In this document: piece after piece, positions 56,688 to 64,000 of the stretch
Numbering within the stretch: the stretch's first letter is position 1
Layout of the letters: the number at the start of each line of letters is the position of its first letter
Notes under the pieces: model-generated
What the model saw: the letters and a program-made list of their open reading frames with translations, nothing else
Databases searched by the model: none
What the model was told of the DNA's origin: nothing
Made by a program: the position numbers and the translations under genes
Source: Melitaea cinxia
Lineage: Eukaryota > Arthropoda > Insecta > Lepidoptera > Nymphalidae
Reading direction: 5' to 3'
Assembly (NCBI RefSeq): GCF_905220565.1
Contig: NC_059418.1
Coordinates: forward strand, 10,221,441 to 10,285,440
DNA length: 64,000 bases

Positions 56688-57373
56688 CGCAGGTTCTCAC
56701 CGGGCACGGCTGCTTTGGTGAATACTTATGTCGGACGGCCCAAAGGGAGCCGACGACTGAATGTCACGATTGTGGCGCGGCGGTGGACTCTGCCCAGCAC
56801 ACCCTCGAGGTGTGCCCGAGATGGGCGGCGCTACGTGGCGATCTGACGACAGTCCTCGGAGGGGACTTGTCACTACCGAGCGTTATCACCGCGATGCTCG
56901 GTGACGACGAGTCCTGGAAGGCGATGGTCTCCTTCTGCGAGACAGTAATGTCCCAGAAGGAGAACGACGAGCGGATGAGAGAGGGGGCCGCCGACGAGGC
57001 CTCCGTCCGCAGGCGATGAACGGGGGTGCGTAGGAGGCGCTACTTAATGCGTCTCCAGTAACGCTTCTGTGCCCATGTCGGGCCGGGATGGGAACCCGGT
57101 CCTGCTAGACATGGCGTCGTCGGGATTGTTCAGAGGTGAGTCGGACAGTCCCATGGAGGAGAAGTCTGGTCTTTTCGCTGAGGCCAGCCTGTCGCTGGAG
57201 GGATCCTGTTGCCTGCAGTTCCAGGACCCTCCAATTAAAGCGGCTGAAGGCTCCCGCAGGGGTTTTGGTCGGTAGTGCACCCCCAAGTGCTAAGCCGACA
57301 TACGGTCTAGGAATGCCTACCCGGGCATCCTGGATATCACCCGTAAATGGGTTACCCTGCGATATCAAAAAAA
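56688..57373 (+). mobile_element. R1-type non-LTR retrotransposon 3' end with 16-bp TSD
   Basis: AGGTGCATACGTCATT at 56672-56687 and 57374-57389 is an exact TSD (15-16 bp, since the leading A merges with the A tail). The empty site is present in R3 at about 26115. The insert is far more GC-rich than its surroundings: a coding 3' end (56690-57019), a 3' UTR with GTTTTGGTCGGTAGTGCACC and CAAGTGCTAAGCCGACATAC, and a short A tail. 5'-truncated to 686 bp. The four open frames in the UTR (57044-57399) are by-products of high GC. Confidence 0.9.
56690..57019 (+). pseudogene. C-terminal end of R1-clade LINE ORF2 (zinc-finger region)
   Basis: In frame from the 5' truncation: QVLTGHGCFGEYLCR, then CHDCGAAVDSAQHTLEVC, a CX2CX8HX4C zinc knuckle typical of the C-terminus of R1/Jockey-type ORF2, followed by PRWAALRGDL and an acidic/basic tail to TGA at 57017-57019. 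About 109 codons, undamaged, but the endonuclease, RT and RNase H-side sequence are missing. R1 clade is inferred from the LTGHGCFG...HTLEVCPRW signature. Lack of stops suggests a young insertion. Confidence 0.85.
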
Positions 57374-57389
57374 AGGTGCATACGTCATT

Positions 57390-57975
57390 AATATGTTAAT
57401 CTTTAAGAATTTTAATTTAGAACGAGAAATGGTTCAGCAGTTCAATAATTCAATGGTTTTCGTGGTTATATTAAGTATTTTGTTAAATGAATATTATTAA
57501 AATATATCTACTTTGACAGCTAGGTGAGTGCAACCCACGGCTTCCGTAGTGTCAAGAAGATAAAACACCGATTTCGTAATTACCTTTGTATACTGTAATT
57601 AAAACCTTGCCACCGCGACTTAGAATTTTGTATTTAATCATGAGTCCTATCTATCAATGAGTCAAAACACAACGAATATTATCCGTGTCCAATGTGATAA
57701 ATTATATAAGTCGAGTTAAACTTTTTTTGTGATTATTACAAAAAAGTATGTTGTTTGGTCTCCTTACGTTATTATATCTGCTATATTTACGGAAATAATT
57801 TTTATACAAAATAATATAACTCTGTTGAAAATTCATAAACATCGATATTTATCAATTTGTATCCTTTTCTCAGTAATCAATCACTCCAAGTATTCAACAA
57901 CATTTTTCGTGCTTTATGATTGAAATACGATCTCGTATTTAATTTCAAATTTATTTTTCAGTATATTTTCGTGAA
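57390..57975. repeat. Block R3, copy split by the R1-type LINE
   Basis: Continues R3 after the insertion: AATCTTTAAGAATTTTAATT, CCTTGCCACCGCGACTTAGA, TATAAGTCGAGTTAAAC, matching 26130-26620. The 64-codon frame at 57729 is not conserved. Confidence 0.6.
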
Positions 57976-59000
57976 TATTGGTGTATCTAAAGTTATATCC
58001 CTTTGAACCTAAAACTCTGATATACCGGCAAATACGGTGACTTATGTGTATAGGCGAGTCGTAACGATAAGCGATTCATTTTAATTTTTATTATTAATCT
58101 CACTTTAGTATAAGTTAATGTATTAGGGTTCCGTTCCACCTACATGGTGATAGGGACGGAACTAGAAAAAATTAAGTGCGAGTTCCCTTATGAACTATTA
58201 GCGCTAGCTACTATAGCCAACGCTAGCAAAGCAAGACATTCTCATAATCGACTATAAACACAATAATAAAAACCTTGCCACCGCGATTCGTAGCTCGATG
58301 AGTGCCATCTGCTACCAAGTAGAAACATACAGCGTACATGCGCTTTGTTTGATCGATGTAGCTTTGATCGAACCATGAGCGCCATCTATGAACAAATTGC
58401 AACATACACCGAACATGTCTAGGAATGTTCAGTCGTTGATTGGCCTGTTACGGGTAATGATTCGTTATGTTAAGATTTTATTTCTTCTATATAAAGTCGG
58501 TTATAATACTACTGAATGCGGGAGAACGGTCTCGTTCGTGAACCGCTTACACGATGATACCGTTCTCTCATTTTTAATATTTTCCCGCAAAGTTGACCAA
58601 TTTTAGATTTCTAATAAATAAATAATGTAACAAATTTAATTTGGAGCAGTTTCATTACAAGACATGTGTTTACTTGTTTTATTATATAACTCACGTTGTC
58701 CTGGCGGTTGTAGCCATGTCTGTAGTATGGTTGTAAGTATGTCATGTGTGTAATTAGACCATGTATATAATATAAAAGCTTGTCGCGAGATTTACCTCTG
58801 TAGATAAACAATTAAATTAAACAAATGATTTTTAATTTTTAAATATTTTCAAACTAAGTAATTACTAGAACTTAAATCTCGCGACAAGAACATATCAGTA
58901 CAAACGAAAAACCAGGAACTTAAAATAACTAACGACCAACGTGGAAAAAAGTCTAAAATAATATATGACATTAGACCATAAACACTTATTGTAGATATTA
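57976..59000. repeat. Block D3, copy 2 (contains a family F unit)
   Basis: Parallels 42840-43990: GATAGGGACGGAACTAGAAA, CCTTGCCACCGCGATTCGTA, GAGCGCCATCTATGAAC (58378), GAGAACGG/CCGTTCTC hairpin. Compared with copy 1 it has about 28 extra bases near 58781-58808. Confidence 0.65.
58779..58888. repeat. 16-bp perfect inverted repeat, copy-specific
   Basis: CTTGTCGCGAGATTTA at 58779-58794 is the exact complement of 58873-58888. D3 copy 1 has only the second arm. Confidence 0.85.
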
Positions 59001-60300
59001 AGATTCAAAATATGTGTCAAGATTTTAGATATTCTCATGAAATTATAATTTTCTTCAAAATATACTGAATATTCTAATATCGACCGCACCAAACTATCTC
59101 TTTCGTGTTTTTTTTCCATGTTAAGTGACATTGGCGACGTCATCCGTGCTATTTCTGCACTATTGAAAGCCACTAAGCCAAATGGACAGGTTTCTCTGTT
59201 TGGTATTCTACATTAAATCCTTTCTTTTGATACCCATAATGTAGTAAACCATAAAAAATAAGCCTGCCATCTTTTCAAGTCCGCCATATTTAATTTAGAG
59301 TAACGTCACCTTGTTTTTCGAGTTGCTCTCAGAAAGCCACCACATGCTGGTATTGTTCAGTATCATGACCTTTAGAATTATAAGAGACTTTCTTAAAAAA
59401 GGTCCAGTTCGGAAATGAAACTGTACAGAGATCGGTCGCTCCGTCATACCACGCATCAAATGAATGTTGGCTTATATCTAGACTTGTTGATAGATGGCGC
59501 TCATCGTCAGTGACAGAAAGCAGAATCACGTTGGATACATTTTTATTGTTGTGTTAGTGCTCATTACTGTTGTTACCACGTTAATTTTTTTTTGGGTTTT
59601 TGTAATAATTTTTTGTAGGTCCGTTATCCGAATGCGACAACGGAACCCCTTCTTAATCCCTCCCCCAATCTTTAGTTTTAAACATTTTGTTTAATTTTAA
59701 TACAAATAAATTATTAAGAATTTTCAAAAGTTACAGCTATCCGCACGCGGTACGCGGCACACGCCCCAACAATACGCGCACTACATTTGATCAGCGATTT
59801 GCTCACTCATTGTGAGGACATAGACTTAAGATGTAAAAATAGCTACAAATATCTTTGTACGTTATAAATTTATTCTATTGTATAATTTAATCCTGACATT
59901 AGCAATATTTTATTTTTTTTTAATTTTGACGTTAATTTTTTCGTTTTGACATCTAATATACTGACACGAATGTTTTTTTATAAACAGGATTCTGAATTTT
60001 GACTAGATATTTTATTTTGACATTGTTATATTGTAATTCTCCATAATATGAATTTCCTAACAAAATTATTAGTATTTAGTTCTTTTATTATTATCAACTG
60101 ATTAGGTATATTTTTTGACATTGTAAATTTTAATTATTGTATTTTGATAAGATTGTATATTTCTGAATCTACATATATCATTATTTTCTTCATTTGTCAT
60201 ACCTGTGTTTTTGCGTTTTTTTTAAATTAAGATTGACTTACTTGTGTCTGGAGTAAAGCTCTGTAAACTTGTAGGTATGAAATAAATAAATTAATTAATT
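59001..60300. other. Mostly unrecognised; F unit and a LINE 3' end
   Basis: 59225-59300 is a diverged D4 tandem unit (TTTGATACCCATAATG, CCGCCATATTTAAT). 59475-59560 is an inverted F remnant (GATAGATGGCGCTCATCG). 60200-60297 looks like a LINE 3' end (GGAGTAAAGCTCTGTAAAC, then ATGAAATAAATAAATTAATT tail). The rest is AT-rich with no frame recognised. Confidence 0.45.
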
Positions 60301-60334
60301 AATCTTTAAGAAGTTTAGTTTTAAACGATAGGTT

Positions 60335-60520
60335 TCAAGCAGAGTTGTTTTCCTGTTGGTGAGTAAGGTGACCAGAGCTGCTGGGGGGATTGGGGATTGG
60401 GTCAGCAACGCGCTTGCGATGCTTCTAGTGTTGCAGGCGTCTATAAGCTACGGTAATCCCTTACCATCAGGTGAGCAGTACGCTTGTTTGCCGACCTAGT
60501 TATAGGTATAAAATAAAATA
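60335..60520 (+). mobile_element. Retroelement 3' end, family K
   Basis: GAGTAAGGTGACCAGAGCTG, TGTTGCAGGCGTCTATAAGC, CTTACCATCAGGTGAGCAGT, TTGTTTGCCGACCTAGTTAT and an AAAATAAAATAC tail; the best preserved copy in the window. Confidence 0.6.
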
Positions 60521-61560
60521 AAATACTTGATACTGTTACAAAAATTAACACCGCGGGTGTACAAACAGTACAAAATTTCGTCTTAAAGTTACGCAGATCA
60601 AGCACAGTCAATATCGGATGGTTTGGTATGTTTCTACTTGTTACTAGATGGCACTCATCGTTGGTTGCTTATTGTAAATCGCGGTAACGAGATTTTTATT
60701 TTTATATGTAAAGTTGATTACAATCACTTAAAAAATTGAAAATCTTGGAGGGTTAATAATAACGCATCGTTATCGGACCCTCCAAATTTTCGAAAATATT
60801 TAAATTAAAAATTTAAAAACAAATATTCAACGTCATCACAGACGATACTTACAGACTTGACCAATACTGAATCGCTGTGACAAGATTAATAATTGAGACG
60901 AACAGACAGCGGAGTTTTATTAGTGTCGTTCCTTTAAAGTCTTTGGGAAACGAAACTGCAAAAATAGTGTTTTGAATTTTAGCAGTTATTTACTTATGTC
61001 AGTATCCATTACTTACAATATTTACAGTAGGTATACATTTGAAAAGTCGACAGTTAGTCTATATGTAAAGACCTCGTAACCTTGTCAAAACAATTGATAT
61101 TTAAGCATGTTAAAGCTCAGTTCAATAATTGTGTTTGCTCGCTAATGAGAAAAAAAGTGACTTCAAATACATTGACTAGTAATGTAACCCAGTAATACAA
61201 CGTGGGTAGACGAAAAAATAGTCAAGAAATTACGCGCTAACAAAATTACTTAAAAAGTAATCATCCGATTAAAAACAAATCACCACGTTCCAGATTTCCG
61301 TGAGCTCATAGCTGTTAAGGGACTTTGTTACTAAACATCTTCATCCGTCTGTAACAAGACTGACATAAATGATTATTAAAATTGGTTTTCTTTGTAAGAC
61401 GTGTGTCAAAAAGAGGAGAAGATTCTCGATTAAGTTGTATATTTTATGTATTAAAAAAAGAATCATCGAACTATGTCTCATGCAGTAAAAAGTTCTCGGG
61501 TAAAACACTTAAAATACAGTGGAATTGATAACCTCCTACTTTTTTTTAAATTGTTTAAGA
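60520..61560. repeat. Block U, copy 6
   Basis: Hairpin 60744-60785 (TTGGAGGGT/ACCCTCCAA plus ATAACG-CAT-CGTTAT). Includes the uninverted counterpart of the 10178 hairpin at 61031-61060, and degenerate family A at 61127-61557. Confidence 0.65.
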
Positions 61561-61654
61561 ATAAAAATAAAAATTAAATTCCCCAAGATAACAAACTATT
61601 ATCATTGATTTGTTTTTACTTGTTTTTATAGCTACTATTATAACGCACATTGTG

Positions 61655-61750
61655 CATAGACTAGCCCATCGGCTCAGTTTATAGTGGTCCTTTTTACTGC
61701 TCCGCGGGTTGTTGGTTCGATTCCCACCTGAGTCTTTTAGTAATATTTGT
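61655..61750 (+). mobile_element. tRNA-derived SINE, family S2
   Basis: CCCATCGGCTCAGTTTATAG (decayed A box) and GTTGGTTCGATTCCCACCTG (B box). Paralogous with 10855-10990. Confidence 0.65.
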
Positions 61751-61759
61751 CTTGTCACT

Positions 61760-61858
61760 ATCTAGTCACTTGACTATTTTTTCGTCAATCTACGTTGTAT
61801 TACTCGTCGATGTAATTGAAGTCGGTTTTTTTTTCGTTTGTGAGGAAACACAATTATT
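61760..61858 (+). mobile_element. Family A 3' end fragment
   Basis: TCACTTGACTATTTTTTCGTC to GAAGTCGG, T-run and GAGGAAACACAATTA. It replaces sequence present in the sister block near 10960. Confidence 0.6.
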
Positions 61859-62002
61859 TTATCATATTTATAGGAACACTTAATGGTATCCGTGTTTTAG
61901 GTGACATCCGACGGATGACATATTATTAATGTTTTTTTTCTTTCTTGAAAACAAAGAAAAAACTGAATCTATCAAATACATACCTTGAATCTACTTTTTA
62001 TG

Positions 62003-62895
62003 ATAATAAGACAAAACTTTAATTACGAAATAAAAGTATAACGCACCCAAGACGTAAAGTTAGATTTGCAACCCGTTATTACATTCCTGATCTCATAGCA
62101 GACACGGTCATTTGTACCCGCTATCAAGTAAATAGCACCGGGCCGGAATGTAGCTTCAAATTAGATTTAATCTCAATTATCTGGCAGTAATTACAGGAGT
62201 GCGTAATCTTAGGATTAAAGGGTGACGATGCACGAAGCCAGGGTACAAAAGTTTCATTGTATTGAGGGTGACGGTTTTAGACTTCGGACACTATACGAGT
62301 AGACTTCTAGTTCAGCATCAATATTCTTGTGTATATAAATATATATTTTTGATATCGGAGTTTTTTCTTGTGGCTTTCTTCTCATTGTCTGATATATTAT
62401 ATGGCCGTAGATAGCAGTTGTTGTCATAAATTTTATAATGATTGCTTCTAAAACCGTATACAAAATATGTTTCTTGCACAATTGTAATTCGGAAAGAAAA
62501 AAAAAAATTCATATAGACCTTCAAGGCATTTGTTTAAATTAAATATTTAATCAAAAAGCTCAAGTCGTTATTATTCAGAGAACAATCTTGCTTCCGGTAA
62601 GATCAACACGACGCTAACTGTTGTCTTGCGTTCTTTTGATATTGAATTCTCTTTTGTAAAACGAGGTTGTGAGAGTTAATGCCAAATATTGTTTATAATT
62701 ATGTTAAATAATGCTTATATAGTGTAGCATTTTGTAATTTTTTTTCTCGTTCATGTCTATTAGTTATGAACATTGACCGCCTAGAACCTAGCTATGAGAG
62801 GCGTGGTCTGCATCACCGCCCTCCCTGATCCCGCCTACGAACACTCCTCAACTTTTCAGTTGTAATCAATACATCGCGCCGTACGAACGTACGCC
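62003..62895. repeat. Block D2, empty copy
   Basis: Uninterrupted through CGAACACTCCTCAACTTTTC AGTTGT (62840-62865), the pre-insertion state of the LINE site at 12615-14079. No gene. Confidence 0.8.
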
Positions 62896-62997
62896 GTACG
62901 TCGTAAAGAAACCTAAATTTCTTTGATTTTACTTCAGAAAGTATCAACAAATTTATTTGTTGAGACTTACTGTGACATAAAAGTCGGATTTATTTAA

Positions 62998-63175
62998 TGT
63001 AGTGTTGCCCAAATTCAGTCTTGGTCTTGCAGTCTTGGTCTTGTTCTTGCGTTTTTGCAAGACCAAGACCAAGAACAAGACCGCGTATTTTTAGCAAGAC
63101 CAAGACCAAGACTGACCGTGCAAGACTTGAGCAAGAACAAGACATAGCCTGCAAGACTCTTGCGTCTTGCAGCTA
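62998..63175. mobile_element. Possible hAT terminus with subterminal repeats
   Basis: TAGTGTTGCCCAAATTCAG followed by repeats of CTTGGTCTTG and its inverse CAAGACCAAG (six or more in 170 bp). A (T/C)A(G)TGTTGCCCA start and clustered short subterminal repeats are typical of hAT elements. The other end is not visible before the window ends. Confidence 0.5.
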
Positions 63176-64000
63176 GGACTTAGCGCTATTTCACTGAGTA
63201 GTTAGGTGTAACAGTTCGGTGTATAGGTAGGTACGCTTAGGAATTCTATGAGACGCAAAAAACTGTATCAAAGAATATGAAAAACTGGACCTATGCGCAT
63301 TACGACTAATACCATAAACATAGCGAATAAAAAAATATCTATTAAAATCAAACTGAGTGCATGCATAGTTATGTTTTAACCATCGGCACTTTGATAATGC
63401 GGCATCAAAGGTTTTGTACTTACTTCTCAAAGAAATTTGCCGCTTTTCGGAAGTACATGGTTATGATACACGCGCCGGCGGCTTCTTTTGAAATCTAAAA
63501 CAATCGTTGCCGCCACGCCGAAATCATAACATTTGACACTATTTGATTGCCGCCATAGGGCGTAGGTATACTCATGCAAAATAATTTCGAATTTTAAGAG
63601 TACGTACAGGTGTTCCAAAGAATAAATAAGTTTCAGAGTGCTTAGAATGAAAATGAATACATTATACTGATCACGCAAGTAGTATTATGATTAGGATAAA
63701 ATGGTAAGGATAGGTAGTAGATGTCATATTAATTCATTCTAGTAAGTATATATTATAATATTGATTACTTATATGGTTTTAAACTAATTACTTAGGTACT
63801 ATTATTGTACATTTAGTCATTATATTTCTTAAGTTTTTACAAGAAAAAATAGCAAAAAGTGTTCAAATATCACCCGTTTAATAAATATTGTAGCCACTTT
63901 TAAATATACTTGAAACGTGTAAAAAAATTCTACAAAACTAATAAAATAATATAAAAAGCGTAGGTACTTACCTACTAATAAAATAAAAAGCCTGCGATAA
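63176..64000. other. Unrecognised sequence to window end
   Basis: Two minus-strand frames (79 codons at 63191-63430, 83 at 63427-63678) overlap by four bases but show no recognised motif. If the hAT call is right this may be its interior. Confidence 0.35.

Noticed and set aside
57044..57399. Four overlapping ORFs on both strands
   Set aside because: They lie in the GC-rich 3' UTR of the R1-type LINE; open frames on opposite strands are expected from base composition.

Overview
The window looks like a lepidopteran (moth or butterfly) nuclear genome segment, AT-rich and packed with transposable elements (TEs). Evidence: tRNA-headed SINEs with A/B boxes; RTE-type LINE 3' ends with the TCCAGCAGTGGACT motif; two Helitron families (5' TC, 3' CTAG or close) typical of Lepidoptera; Jockey/CR1-, RTE- and R1-type reverse transcriptase fragments; and a mariner. 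I see no bacterial-style genes, CRISPR array, rRNA or intact tRNA. No annotation was available, so family names rest on motif recognition, and repeat coordinates are approximate unless a target-site duplication (TSD) fixes them.

Layout. 1-14 kb is a mosaic of recurring blocks. I use these labels: F/F2 = hairpin-bearing family with the arm CTTGCCACCGCGATT and the motif GAGCGCCATCTATC; U = block with a compensated hairpin; A = family with inverted AACCGACTTC/GAAGTCGGTT; R3, D1-D4 = larger duplicated blocks. A LINE sits at 12622-14072. 14.1-18.9 kb is the best candidate for host genic sequence: an open coding stretch ending at a splice donor (15280) and a phase-compatible terminal exon (18556-18756) with polypyrimidine tract, acceptor and AATAAA. 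Between them lies a reverse-oriented relic of a plus-strand RNA virus helicase. 19-25 kb is mostly unrecognised sequence with scattered TE pieces. 26.7-27.4 kb is a 130-bp minisatellite apparently born from family A. 27.4-28.3 kb has two SINEs and a 411-bp foldback element.

35-46 kb holds two copies of D4 (117-118 bp tandem units with YY1/Pho-like cores) and a 4.16-kb terminal-inverted-repeat (TIR) DNA transposon (36570-40733, TSD ATAC) which contains an RTE relic, a Helitron and a decayed Ser-rich reading frame. 46-52 kb carries a dead mariner (49697-50989). 52.8-62.9 kb repeats blocks seen earlier (D1, D3, U, D2), giving natural empty sites that date and bound four insertions: the LINE at 12.6 kb, the R1-type LINE at 56.7 kb, the family-A element at 54.5 kb and the TIR transposon at 36.6 kb. 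A possible hAT terminus lies at 63.0 kb.

No genes work together here in an operon sense. The biology is of layered TE insertion and block duplication around one probable small host gene. The density of duplicated TE blocks and near-absence of genes would suit heterochromatin or a W chromosome, but that is inference only.
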